Origin: Halanaerobiales bacterium
Lineage (GTDB): Bacteria; Bacillota_F; Halanaerobiia; Halanaerobiales; DTU029
Reading direction: 5' to 3'
Length of the DNA stretch: 15,596 nucleotides
Assembly (NCBI GenBank): GCA_016278415.1
Contig: JADQBV010000094.1
Span: 1 to 15,596 of the forward strand
Shown: positions 1-7,597 of the stretch, one piece after another
How the letters are laid out: each line of letters opens with the position of its first letter
Numbering within the stretch: position 1 is the stretch's first letter
Notes under the pieces: model-generated
Seen by the model: only the letters and a program-made list of their open reading frames with translations
What the model was told of the DNA's origin: nothing
Database searches by the model: none
Position numbers and translations under genes: made by a program

Positions 1-822
1 TGTTACTATAATTACAGTGAGTATTGGCAGAAAAGAATCAAAAAGATTAAAGCTCTTACCCTCTGGTTCACCAATTGCCTCTAGTTCTTTTGAAACCATA
101 GGTGTAGAGCCTGGGCGAATTACTTCACCTTTTAATCTTGCCCTTTTCTCTGCCTTATACATTGGACCAAAATCCCTGACAGTAAATATTAAAATTAAAG
201 CAAATACTAAAGCGAATATACTATAAAATCTATAAGGAATAGTTTGTATGAAAGTAGTATACGCACTCTGCTCAACACCTACTGCATCAAAGCCACTTTT
301 GATAACACCTACTTCAAAGGCAATCCAGGTTGAAATTGGAACAATACTTGAAACAGATGCAGCCGTAAGATCTACTATAAATGATAATTTCTCTCTTGAT
401 ATTTTCATTCTGTCAGTTATAGGGCGCATGGTATTTCCTACTATTAATGTATTAGCATAATCGTCAAAGAATATAAGAACACCCATTAACCAGGCAGCAA
501 ATTGTGTTTTTTTGACTGACTGTGCTTTATTAGCAACATATTCACCTATCGCGTGAACCCCACCAGCCTGGTTAATAACACCTATCATAGCCCCCATGGC
601 TAATAAGAAAATAATAATTCCTGCATTCCAGGAGTCAGCCAATGACCCCAACATATAGTTGTCCACAGTATGTATAAATCCAACAATTGGGTTATAATCT
701 GCCATAATAACCGCACCAGCAAATACCCCTATGAAAAGTGATAAGATAACTTCTTTCGTCCGCCATGCTAAAATAATAGCCAGAATAGGCGGAATTAATG
801 ATAATAATCCATAATTGTCCAT
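1..822 (-). CDS. NhaC-family transporter, probable lysine transporter (3' end cut by window edge)
   Basis: The visible 274 codons start with ATG at 822, nine bases after a strong GGGAGG site, and run off the left edge. The product is a polytopic inner-membrane protein. It begins MDNYGLLSLIPPILAIILAW and holds the family stretch FFDDYANTLIVGNTMRP (about residues 119-135) followed by a segment with VDLTAASVSSIVPISTW (about 148-164), both typical of the NhaC/YuiF ion transporter superfamily. The annotation by homology alone would be Na+/H+ antiporter. The leader, however, carries a lysine riboswitch and terminator, and NhaC-type genes under lysine riboswitches are established candidates for lysine uptake. 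I therefore infer lysine import, probably driven by sodium or protons, shut off when lysine is plentiful. The C-terminal part and any downstream operon partner are outside the window. Family assignment is firm, the substrate is inferred from regulation. Confidence 0.88.
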   Translation of the reverse strand, partial: MDNYGLLSLIPPILAIILAWRTKEVILSLFIGVFAGAVIMADYNPIVGFIHTVDNYMLGSLADSWNAGIIIFLLAMGAMIGVINQAGGVHAIGEYVANKAQSVKKTQFAAWLMGVLIFFDDYANTLIVGNTMRPITDRMKISREKLSFIVDLTAASVSSIVPISTWIAFEVGVIKSGFDAVGVEQSAYTTFIQTIPYRFYSIFALVFALILIFTVRDFGPMYKAEKRARLKGEVIRPGSTPMVSKELEAIGEPEGKSFNLFDSFLPILTVIIVT

Positions 823-902
823 CTTTTTTCCTCCCTTGTCTTTCGTTAATTTGTTAAATAATATCTAATCAAAATTAACATATTCATCTGAATTTGATAT
901 TT

Positions 903-938
903 TAACATAAAAACAAATCCAGCATTTTCTGCTGGATT
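903..938 (-). terminator. Intrinsic terminator of the lysine riboswitch
   Basis: On the minus strand a perfect 9-bp stem (AATCCAGCA paired with TGCTGGATT, 5-nt loop) is followed by a T-rich run (TTTGTTTTTATGT). It lies between the aptamer and the transporter start, where a ligand-controlled terminator is expected. A candidate competing pairing exists: CTACTGG at 954-948 can pair with CCAGCAG at 935-929 with one mismatch, which would consume the terminator's 5' arm. GATTAA just downstream of the aptamer could also pair with TTAATC at the start of the terminator. Which alternative is used cannot be decided by eye. Confidence 0.85.
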
Positions 939-980
939 AATATATCACCAGTAGAAACCACCTCCTCTTAATCTTATAAA

Positions 981-1155
981 GATAGTACTCCATTATGAAA
1001 AAGATTCTTTTTCATAATGACAGTTCTGCACATATTATATACAGAACCAGTTCTGTCTTATGAACCCTAAAACAAAACTTCGGCAAAAACACCTTTCACT
1101 ATAGACAAAAAGGTCCACTAACCCTATAGTTACTAATTGTTACTGCACCTCTACC
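981..1155 (-). promoter_or_regulatory. Lysine riboswitch (L box) aptamer
   Basis: Read on the minus strand, this leader shows the conserved L-box blocks in order: GTAGAGGTGC at the 5' end, AGTA, GAAAGGTG, GCCGAAG, CTGG, AACTGTCA, and GGAGTACTATC at the 3' end. The helices fit: P1 GGTAG with CTATC; P2 closed by CTATAG and CTATAG; P3 an 11-bp helix of GTTTTGTTTTA with TAAGACAGAAC; P4 GTTCTG with CAGAAC; P5 a perfect hairpin CATTATGAAAAAG/CTTTTTCATAATG at 991-1019. The length of about 175 nt is normal for the class. Lysine binding should stabilise P1 and favour the terminator at 903-938, so the downstream transporter would be off in high lysine. The aptamer is very clear; ligand response is inferred from the class. 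Confidence 0.95.
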
Positions 1156-1217
1156 CCATCCGAATAAAATGAGGCACTCTCAAAATATATGTTAAGTATT
1201 TATACGAGTTTGAATAT

Positions 1218-1246
1218 ATTATAACTAACATCAGATATCATGTCAA
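1218..1246 (-). promoter_or_regulatory. Promoter of the riboswitch-transporter unit
   Basis: Minus strand TTGACA (1246-1241), 17-bp spacer, TATAAT (1223-1218): a perfect sigma-A consensus. Transcription would begin near 1211, about 55 nt before the lysine aptamer. The strength of the promoter fits control by premature termination rather than by initiation. Confidence 0.85.
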
Positions 1247-1286
1247 CTAACAGAAAACATTTAATGTTAAATTCTGACTATTCGCA

Positions 1287-1400
1287 CTAAACTACTCTGT
1301 CATCGTAATCATTAAATTTTAAATCAGGTCCTTCTGGAATTTTAGACCATCCTCCATCTACAGCAATCCCCTTATATTGTTCTAGTGCTTTATACATCAT
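1287..1400 (-). pseudogene. Remnant of a YcbB-like murein L,D-transpeptidase
   Basis: A 37-codon minus-strand reading frame ends at TAG 1287. Its peptide MMYKALEQYKGIAVDGGW, followed by a segment with KIPEGPDLKF and DYDDRVV, matches the scaffold-domain motif of YcbB-type L,D-transpeptidases (Y..IA..GGW..IP.G..L..GD.D.RV). In the family this motif is followed by LR..L and then, far downstream, the YkuD catalytic domain; here a stop follows directly after RVV and no catalytic domain is seen. No ribosome binding site precedes the ATG codons at 1400 and 1397. The consensus promoter of the lysine transporter lies just past its end, so the gene has been cut back on both sides. I call it a non-functional fragment; family recognition rests on a short motif. 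Confidence 0.55.
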
Positions 1401-1681
1401 CTGCAAGCAAGAAAGTGAGTTTTAATGTTTGTAAAGAAATTGCCAACCTATATAAAGAATGCTCTAGATATAATTTATATCCACCATCAAATCAAAAAGG
1501 TGCCCTTGATCTGCAAGAATACTTTACTTATAAATACAAAAAGCATTCAATAACAATAGAATTAGGGGAATATGCAGGTGAAACTAATGTCTGCCTGGAC
1601 AATTTCCCGGATATTTGGGAGAGAAATAAAAATCCAGGCTTTTTTTTAGCTGAGCATGTACTATTTCTTACTAATGAATAA
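1385..1681 (+). pseudogene. C-terminal remnant of an M14 zinc carboxypeptidase
   Basis: This plus-strand frame (GTG at 1385, 98 codons) has no ribosome binding site and begins within the decayed stretch shared with the minus-strand L,D-transpeptidase fragment. Near its end it holds HSITIELGEYAG and then NFPDIWERNK, which resembles the last strand and helix of M14 metallopeptidases, where the Glu of the T-x-E-L motif is the catalytic base (here Glu59 of the frame). The zinc-binding HxxE and second His that should lie well upstream are absent, so the piece cannot be an active peptidase. Its last 21 bases overlap the 3' end of the DUF421 gene on the other strand. The open frame suggests recent truncation. 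Family call is by motif only; an unrelated small protein is the alternative. Confidence 0.5.
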
Positions 1682-2362
1682 TCTCCCCTGTGTATCTAAC
1701 ATAGCTGCTTGAACAATGTTCTCATTATCAATACCCTGATTTTTTAGCTCATCATTAAGCCAGGCTTTATCTAAATTGTTTTCAGCTAAATTATCTTCCA
1801 ATATATTACCATCCTCAATTAACATAACAGGATAACCTTCATACTGGGTATCTATATTTAAATCACTGGGCCTAACAGCACGAGCCTGGGATTTAGGCAT
1901 TACGCTTATTTTGCCGTTTGCTTCTAATATAGCAAATTCTGTATCAGATAAATTTGCTAATTTTTTAAGACGTAATTCCATTAATAAATCATCTAAATTT
2001 ATTTTAGCTTTCCTCATTGTATCTTCATGCAATTCGCCATTTTTTATTAAAATCAATGGTTCTCCCTGAAAGACACGACGAATTTTGGCATTTTTCAAGG
2101 ATATGTAATTTAAAATAACATCAATTCCAGTAAGTGTACCTATTGTTAATAAAACACTTATTAAACTACTTCTTGAATTATTCATTGAACCTGCTGCAAC
2201 ACTACCTATTGTTATACCTATTATAAAATCAAGTAAAGAAAGTCTTCCAATTTGTCGTTGACCCATAATCTTTGTCATTGTTAATAGCCAGAAAAACATA
2301 ACAAATGCCCTTCCTATCCATTCATAGTAAACTAATGATTCCTGTGATTGCCAAAATCCCAT
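1661..2362 (-). CDS. DUF421 / YetF-family membrane protein
   Basis: A 233-residue protein starting MGFWQSQESLVYYEWIGRAF. I chose the ATG at 2362 because AAGGGGG sits seven bases before it; the ATG 36 bases upstream has no such site. Three predicted membrane segments (about residues 17-33, 46-66 and 73-95) are followed by a cytoplasmic YetF domain containing GEPLILIKNGEL (about 108-119), the helix with MELRLKKL and the SVMPKSQARAV strand, the usual order of YetF/YrbG/YdfS-like proteins. Length is normal. Members of this family occur widely in Bacillota, in spore formers often as spore germination or membrane-stress proteins, but their biochemical role is poorly known, so no function is assigned. 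It appears monocistronic: the esterase upstream diverges from it, and the carboxypeptidase remnant converges at its 3' end. A possible -10 (TATAAT, 2451-2446) lies upstream without a good -35. Confidence 0.88.
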   Translation of the reverse strand: MGFWQSQESLVYYEWIGRAFVMFFWLLTMTKIMGQRQIGRLSLLDFIIGITIGSVAAGSMNNSRSSLISVLLTIGTLTGIDVILNYISLKNAKIRRVFQGEPLILIKNGELHEDTMRKAKINLDDLLMELRLKKLANLSDTEFAILEANGKISVMPKSQARAVRPSDLNIDTQYEGYPVMLIEDGNILEDNLAENNLDKAWLNDELKNQGIDNENIVQAAMLDTQGRLFISKK

Positions 2363-2569
2363 AATAACCCCCTTAAGTTTCATTTTTAAACAATTCAAGT
2401 CTTTAGTATCTCTATTAGCCTTTTTATTATTCTAGCTTGAAACAAATTATAGTTTTCTTTATATATATTATCATTTAAATTAGTAAATTTATTGAAAAAA
2501 GTACTAAAAAGATATAATATAAAGGCATTAAGAAATATAAATAATAAAACAACAGAGGAGTGATAGAAA

Positions 2570-3535
2570 TTGAATTTATTTGATATGCCTTTAGAGAAAT
2601 TAAAAGAATATAAACCAGAGTTAAGTAAAGAAAAAGATTTTGAAACATTCTGGAGTAAAACTATCGCTGAATCAAAGGAACAAGCACTTAATGCAGAACT
2701 TATTCCAGTTGACTACCCTATTGAAGAAGCGAAGGTATTTGACCTTTATTTTGATGGATTTAAAAACTCACGAATTTACGGAAGATATGTACTTCCCCAA
2801 AATGCCAGTAAAGATAATAAAGTTCCTGCAGTAGTCATGTATCATGGCTATAATTATAATAATATTGTAATTAGCAACGTCCTGCATTACACATTAATGG
2901 GTTATGCTGTACTAATGCTTGATGTCAGGGGGCAAAATGTAAAAAGTCCTGATCACAATCATTATGAAAATGGCGGAGCCTCTGGATGGATGACCAACGG
3001 TATTCTCAATCCAGAAAACTATTTTTATAGATTTGCATATATGGATTGTGTACGTGCTGTAGAGTTCATAAAAAATAGAGAGGAAATTAATAGTGATAAG
3101 ATAGCTATTGAGGGTGGTAGTCAAGGTGGTGGACTATCTCTTGCCGTAGGTGCATTATCAAGTGATGTTAAAGTAGTTCTTGCTGATATACCTTATCTTT
3201 GTCATTTCAGAAGGGCAATAGAATTATATGATGGAAGCCCTTATGATGAAATATATCACTATTTTAAGGTACATGACAGTTTACATAAAACTGAAGATCA
3301 AGTTTATAGAACACTAAGTTATTTTGATAATATGAATTTAGCCTCTATGATCAAAGGGGATGTATTGATAAGTGTTGGATTAGAAGATACAGTATGCCCA
3401 CCTTCTACTGCATTTGCTGCCTTTAATCACCTTAAAACAGAAAAAGAAATCAGGGTATATCCTGAATATGGTCACGGTGGTTTTAACCAACATGGTGAAG
3501 AAAAGATTGCCTTTCTGAAAAAAAGATTTGGTTAA
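2570..3535 (+). CDS. Acetyl xylan esterase / cephalosporin-C deacetylase (CE7 family)
   Basis: A 321-residue alpha/beta hydrolase that should remove acetyl groups from small acetylated sugars and xylo-oligosaccharides. It starts with TTG, nine bases after AGAGGAG (2554-2560). Family landmarks are all present: YHGYNYN at 91-97 (oxyanion region), the CE7-specific RGQ at 120-122, the nucleophile elbow GGSQGG with Ser184, the acid Asp273 in GLEDTVCPP and the catalytic His302 in YGHGGF. These positions agree closely with the known thermophilic CE7 enzymes of about 325 residues. There is no signal peptide, so the enzyme is cytoplasmic and would act on oligosaccharides already imported. It stands alone, without sugar transporter or glycosidase neighbours, and ends before a bidirectional terminator. 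A weak promoter may lie at 2492-2518 (TTGAAA, 15-bp spacer, TATAAT). Family call is firm; natural substrate is inferred. Confidence 0.94.
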   Translation: MNLFDMPLEKLKEYKPELSKEKDFETFWSKTIAESKEQALNAELIPVDYPIEEAKVFDLYFDGFKNSRIYGRYVLPQNASKDNKVPAVVMYHGYNYNNIVISNVLHYTLMGYAVLMLDVRGQNVKSPDHNHYENGGASGWMTNGILNPENYFYRFAYMDCVRAVEFIKNREEINSDKIAIEGGSQGGGLSLAVGALSSDVKVVLADIPYLCHFRRAIELYDGSPYDEIYHYFKVHDSLHKTEDQVYRTLSYFDNMNLASMIKGDVLISVGLEDTVCPPSTAFAAFNHLKTEKEIRVYPEYGHGGFNQHGEEKIAFLKKRFG

Positions 3536-3574
3536 AAAACCTTATCATTAAGAGCAAAGTAGAGAAAAATAGAG

Positions 3575-3626
3575 AAAATGCCCCTAATAATGATTCTGTT
3601 TTAAAATCATTACTAGGTGGCATTTT
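3575..3626. terminator. Bidirectional terminator between esterase and pyruvate carboxylase
   Basis: A long stem, AATGCC-CCTAATAATGATT pairing with AATCATTACTAGGTGGCATT (one bulge, one mismatch, 9-nt loop), is flanked by CATTTTTAATTT on the plus strand and CATTTTCTCTATTTTT on the minus strand. It can therefore end the plus-strand esterase transcript and the minus-strand pyruvate carboxylase transcript, which converge here. Confidence 0.82.
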
Positions 3627-3650
3627 TAATTTATAATTCTATTTTACTAT

Positions 3651-3699
3651 AACCGCTGGTAAGCACTAGGCCATCGAGGCCGTCGGAACACAAAGTGAG
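3651..3699. repeat. GC-rich island of four small palindromes
   Basis: This stretch of about 49 bases is clearly richer in G and C (28 of 49) than the surrounding AT-rich spacer. It holds four successive short inverted repeats: ACCGCTGGT (3652-3660), GGCCATCGAGGCC (3669-3681), CCGTCGG (3680-3686) and CACAAAGTG (3689-3697). It lies between the bidirectional terminator and the stop codon of the pyruvate carboxylase gene, so it would be part of that gene's 3' untranslated RNA. It does not match a tRNA or a riboswitch class I know. A dispersed palindromic element or a structured 3' end are possible; only one copy is seen here. Confidence 0.35.
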
Positions 3700-3723
3700 T
3701 TTATTTTATATATTCTACTATTA

Positions 3724-6700
3724 TTACTCTAATTTAAGCAGTAGTTCACCTGATTTAACCTGTTGACCCTCTATTACATTTATTGATTCTACATTTCCTG
3801 GTACAGGAGAGGTGATATTTGTTTCCATTTTCATAGCTTCAACTATTATCAGGCTCTGGCCTTCCTCAACCTCTTCTCCTTCTTCTACTAGAATCTTTAC
3901 AACATTACCAGGAATACTAGATCCAATCTCCAGACTATTATCAGGGTCTGCTAGCAAGCTAACTTTGCCATCATCTTTGATAGTACTACCCTTATCATGG
4001 ATCATTACTGCCCTTCTAAACCCATTTAATTCAAAGACAACTTTTCTATCTCCCTGAACATCAATCTTACCTATTTCCAAAAGCTTAAAGACATGTATTT
4101 TACCTTCATCTACTTCTATTTCGCATATCTCACCCTCATATAAGCCATGGAAGTATATATCACTACCCATTTTACTCAGATCACCATATTGCTCACGGTA
4201 ATTTAAATAATCTTCGAATACCTTTGGATATAAAGCATAACTCAAAATATCTTTCTTATCTGCTTCAATCTGAAAATTAGTTTTTAAATACTCTTCTATC
4301 TTATCCAAATCTTCATCTTCAAGAAGTTCTCCAGGTCTAACAGTAATTTCTTCCTCTCCCTTTAATACTAGTCTCTGTAATTCCTTGGGAAAACCACCAA
4401 AAGGCTGACCTATCATACCTTTAAAATATGAAATAACAGAATCAGGAAAAGTCTTATCCTTTGCTTCATCATAGATATTCTCAGGTGTTAGGTTATTTTG
4501 TACCATGAAGATAGCCATATCTCCAACCACTTTAGATGATGGAGTGACCTTGATAATATCCCCTAACATTTCATTAACCCTTTTGTACATAGTCTTGATT
4601 TCTTTAAATCTATGACCAAGTCCCAGACTCTCTACCTGTGGTCTCAAATTTGAATACTGACCACCTGGTATTTCATATTTATATATTTCAGCTGTACCCG
4701 ATTTTAAATCTGACTCAAACTGTTCATATACAGGTCTTACAGTTGCCCAATAATCTGATATTTGTTGTAAATTATCAAGCTCAAAACCTGTTTCCCGTTC
4801 AGTATTAGCTAACGCAGCAACTACAGAATTTAAGGATGGTTGACTTGTCAATCCTGAAACTGTATCAAAAGCAGTATCTACTATATCAACACCAGCCTCT
4901 GCAGCCATTAATAAGGTGGCAACACCATTACCACTAGTATCATGTGTATGTAGGTGAATTGGAATAGATATCTCATTTTTTAATTCCTTAATGAGTTTAA
5001 AGGCAGCATATGGTTTTAATAATCCAGCCATATCTTTAATACCTAATATATGAGTGCCAGTTGCTTCCAATTCCTTTGCCTTAGTTATATAATAATTTAA
5101 ATCATATTTTTTACGATTTTCATCCAATATATCGCCAGTATAACAAATACAAGCCTCAGCTATTTTACCGCTTTTTAAAACCTCTTCTATAGCAATTTTC
5201 ATTCCCTCTAACCAGTTTAAAGAGTCAAAAATTCTATAAACGTCTATACCAGTAGCTGCAGATTCCTTTATAAATTCTCTAATTACATTATCAGGATAAT
5301 TCTTATATCCAACACCATTAGCTCCCCTTAGAAGCATCTGGAACATTATATTAGGGATTTCTTGTCTCAATTTTATTAACCTATCCCAGGGTGATTCTTT
5401 TAAGAATCTGTAAGCGACATCAAAGGTAGCCCCTCCCCACATCTCTAGAGAAAACAAGTTCCTAGCTAAAACAGATGTGCTGTTTGCTATTTTCACCATA
5501 TCTACTGTCCTAACCCTTGTAGCCATTAATGACTGATGTGCGTCTCTGAATGTAGTATCTGTTAAAAGTAGGCTCTTATTTTCTTTTATCCATTCAACTA
5601 CACCATCCGCACCCTTTTCCTCAAGGATTTGCTTTGTACCTGAAAGACCTATAGATTTATCGACTTTAGGAATACGAGGAACATCAAAGTCATTTTTCTG
5701 CCCTTTAGTTTCGTTAACAATCTTTTCACCCAGGTACTTCATAATTTTAAATTCCTTATCAGCTTTAGGGGCAATCTCTACCAAATCAGGGTTTCTTTCT
5801 ATAAAACCAGTATCACATTCACCCCTTCTAAATGACTCATCATTTAAAACGTTTATAAGAAAGTCTATATTTGTTTTAACCCCCTTTATTTTCGTTTCTT
5901 CAACTGAACGTATAACTTTCTGTATAGCGTCATCAAAGGTTCTGGACCAGGAAATAATCTTAACTAAAAGACTGTCAAAATAAGGTGATATAGTTGAGCC
6001 AGTATAACCATTGCCTCCATCTAATCTAATACCAAATCCAGAACTAGTCCTATATTGTTCCAGGACACCAGTATCAGGGATGAAATTATTAGAAGGATCT
6101 TCAGTTGTCACTCTACATTGTATGGAATAACCCCTTAATTTAATGTCATCCTGAGACTTAATATCAATCTCGGATGAATCTAGTGAATAACCCTGAGCAA
6201 CTAAGATTTGACTTTGAACAATATCTATACCTGTCACCATCTCTGTTACAGTATGTTCTACCTGAATACGAGGATTCATCTCAATAAAGAAGTGGTTACC
6301 ATATCTATCTACCAAAAACTCTACAGTTCCAGCACTCCTATAATTAACTGCCCTGGCTATCTTTAATGCATCTTCTGCTATTTGATTCCTCTTTTCTTCT
6401 GTAAGGGCAATTGCAGGTGTAAATTCTATTAATTTCTGATGGCGTCTTTGAATAGAGCAATCTCTTTCATATAAATGATAGACATTTCCCTGACCATCAC
6501 CTAATACCTGTACTTCTATGTGTTTAGGGCTTTCCAAATACTTTTCTATAAAAATATCATCGATACCAAAGGCTTTTTTTGCTTCAGCTTTTGCACTGCG
6601 AAACTCTTCAATCAATTTTTTTTCTTCCCTTACAATCCTCATACCTCTACCGCCACCGCCTGCTGCAGCTTTTAACATAACAGGGCAGCCAATTTCCTGT

Positions 6701-7155
6701 ACAAATTCTAGGGCTTTTTTCTCGCTTTTAAATGCACTTTCACTCCCTGGTATAGTAGGAACGCCTACACTATTAGCAATAACTTTTGAATTTATTTTAT
6801 CTCCCATCTTTTCAATAACATCAGCTGTTGGACCGATAAACTGAATCCCTACTTCTTCACACTTTTTAACAAACTCCGCATTCTCTGAAAGAAAACCATA
6901 ACCTGGATGGATAGCATCTACACCTTTTTTAAGGGCAATACTTATAATCTCCTCAATATCAAGATAAGCCTCCACAGGACCTTTATTTTTACCAATCTGA
7001 TATGATTCATCAGCCTTCGTTTTAAACAACGCAGTCCTATCTTCTTCTGAATAGATAGCTACTGTCCTAATACCTAGTTCCTGACATGCTCTAGATATCC
7101 TGATAGCTATTTCCCCGCGATTTGCTACTAAAATTCTTTTAAATTTCCTTTTCAT
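3724..7155 (-). CDS. pyc: Pyruvate carboxylase, full-length single-chain form
   Basis: This 1143-residue cytoplasmic enzyme converts pyruvate, bicarbonate and ATP to oxaloacetate and feeds the TCA branch and aspartate-family biosynthesis. The biotin carboxylase domain (about 1-455) has the glycine-rich ATP loop AAAGGGGRGM at 163-172 and EMNPRIQVEHTVTE at 292-305. The carboxyltransferase domain (about 525-810) has LLTDTTFRDAHQS with metal ligand Asp538, Lys707 in GIKDMAG (the lysine that is carbamylated) and His736/His738 in HLHTHDTSGNG. The C-terminal biotin carrier domain ends with EAMKMET, the biotinylated residue being Lys1109. Order and length match the alpha4 pyruvate carboxylases of Bacillota. 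ATG 7155 follows AAGGGAG by seven bases. It is monocistronic, with a roughly 165-nt foldable leader upstream. No frameshift or missing catalytic residue is seen. The enzyme needs a biotin ligase, which is not in this window. Confidence 0.97.
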   Translation of the reverse strand: MKRKFKRILVANRGEIAIRISRACQELGIRTVAIYSEEDRTALFKTKADESYQIGKNKGPVEAYLDIEEIISIALKKGVDAIHPGYGFLSENAEFVKKCEEVGIQFIGPTADVIEKMGDKINSKVIANSVGVPTIPGSESAFKSEKKALEFVQEIGCPVMLKAAAGGGGRGMRIVREEKKLIEEFRSAKAEAKKAFGIDDIFIEKYLESPKHIEVQVLGDGQGNVYHLYERDCSIQRRHQKLIEFTPAIALTEEKRNQIAEDALKIARAVNYRSAGTVEFLVDRYGNHFFIEMNPRIQVEHTVTEMVTGIDIVQSQILVAQGYSLDSSEIDIKSQDDIKLRGYSIQCRVTTEDPSNNFIPDTGVLEQYRTSSGFGIRLDGGNGYTGSTISPYFDSLLVKIISWSRTFDDAIQKVIRSVEETKIKGVKTNIDFLINVLNDESFRRGECDTGFIERNPDLVEIAPKADKEFKIMKYLGEKIVNETKGQKNDFDVPRIPKVDKSIGLSGTKQILEEKGADGVVEWIKENKSLLLTDTTFRDAHQSLMATRVRTVDMVKIANSTSVLARNLFSLEMWGGATFDVAYRFLKESPWDRLIKLRQEIPNIMFQMLLRGANGVGYKNYPDNVIREFIKESAATGIDVYRIFDSLNWLEGMKIAIEEVLKSGKIAEACICYTGDILDENRKKYDLNYYITKAKELEATGTHILGIKDMAGLLKPYAAFKLIKELKNEISIPIHLHTHDTSGNGVATLLMAAEAGVDIVDTAFDTVSGLTSQPSLNSVVAALANTERETGFELDNLQQISDYWATVRPVYEQFESDLKSGTAEIYKYEIPGGQYSNLRPQVESLGLGHRFKEIKTMYKRVNEMLGDIIKVTPSSKVVGDMAIFMVQNNLTPENIYDEAKDKTFPDSVISYFKGMIGQPFGGFPKELQRLVLKGEEEITVRPGELLEDEDLDKIEEYLKTNFQIEADKKDILSYALYPKVFEDYLNYREQYGDLSKMGSDIYFHGLYEGEICEIEVDEGKIHVFKLLEIGKIDVQGDRKVVFELNGFRRAVMIHDKGSTIKDDGKVSLLADPDNSLEIGSSIPGNVVKILVEEGEEVEEGQSLIIVEAMKMETNITSPVPGNVESINVIEGQQVKSGELLLKLE

Positions 7156-7321
7156 AAATATACTCCCTTCTAGATACTAATAGTACTACCCCAACTGCTT
7201 ATCTTACATTTTTATCCCATTGCTAATTACTTCCGTTAAGAACCTAGTTTTATAAAAGTTAGAATCTTTATAACGGAGTTGAGATATAATATAGATATTT
7301 TAATATACTTCCATTATTTAC
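7156..7321 (-). promoter_or_regulatory. Structured 5' leader of pyruvate carboxylase
   Basis: If transcription starts near 7322, the mRNA leader is about 165 nt. It can form an outer stem from ACTCCG and CGGAAGT (bulged) closing an inner hairpin TTATAAAG / CTTTTATAA, and a second hairpin (TAG-TACT with AGTA-CTA, bulged T) directly before the ribosome binding site. No T-tract follows the stems, so this is not a terminator, and no known riboswitch or T-box signature is present. A role in translation control or mRNA stability is possible but unproven. Confidence 0.35.
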
Positions 7322-7328
7322 AATTTTA

Positions 7329-7351
7329 ATTATATCATAAGTTATGCCAAT
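7329..7351 (-). promoter_or_regulatory. Promoter of pyruvate carboxylase
   Basis: On the minus strand TGATATAAT (7337-7329) is an extended -10 with a perfect TATAAT. No good -35 lies 17 bp upstream; TTGGCA (7351-7346) instead fits a second, overlapping -10 (TAAAAT) at a 16-bp spacing. Either would start the transcript about 160 nt before the gene. Confidence 0.5.
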
Positions 7352-7533
7352 TTAACATTAATTAATAATTTTCGCTCTATTTGAATGTAGTAAATGCATT
7401 CGACTCTTTCATAGCTGATTTATGACATCAATAAATCAAACTTAAGGTTTTAAAAATTAGAAGACTTCTTTATTTTTATTCAGTAAACATCGAAATATCT
7501 AGATATATTACTAAGGTTATGGAAATAATCTAT
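7352..7533. other. Spacer without recognisable gene
   Basis: AT-rich sequence between the pyruvate carboxylase promoter and the terminator of the MATE operon. I see only a weak hairpin (GAATG / CATTC near 7383-7400) and no open frame with a ribosome binding site, no RNA gene and no repeat. Confidence 0.5.
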
Positions 7534-7563
7534 AAAAAAATGCCGATATTTTACATCGACATA
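7534..7563 (-). terminator. Terminator of the MarR-NmrA-MATE operon
   Basis: On the minus strand ATGTCGAT pairs with ATCGGCAT (8 bp with one G-T wobble, 7-nt loop), directly followed by seven T residues. It lies 34 bases after the MATE stop codon. Confidence 0.82.
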
Positions 7564-7597
7564 TTTTATGTATGAAGTTAGCTAAGCAAATTATAGA

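Noticed and set aside
17..460. Plus-strand open frames of about 70 codons
   Set aside because: They are antisense to the NhaC-family gene, whose protein motifs are unmistakable, and have no ribosome binding sites.
3651..3699. GC-rich island as a tRNA or rRNA fragment
   Set aside because: No T-arm, acceptor stem or anticodon arm can be formed in either direction, and no rRNA block is recognised.
3812..6844. Plus-strand open frames within the pyruvate carboxylase gene
   Set aside because: Antisense to a fully conserved enzyme, no start signals and no recognisable product.
7156..7321. Pyruvate carboxylase leader as a T-box or riboswitch
   Set aside because: No T-box core sequence, no terminator and no conserved blocks of a class I know.
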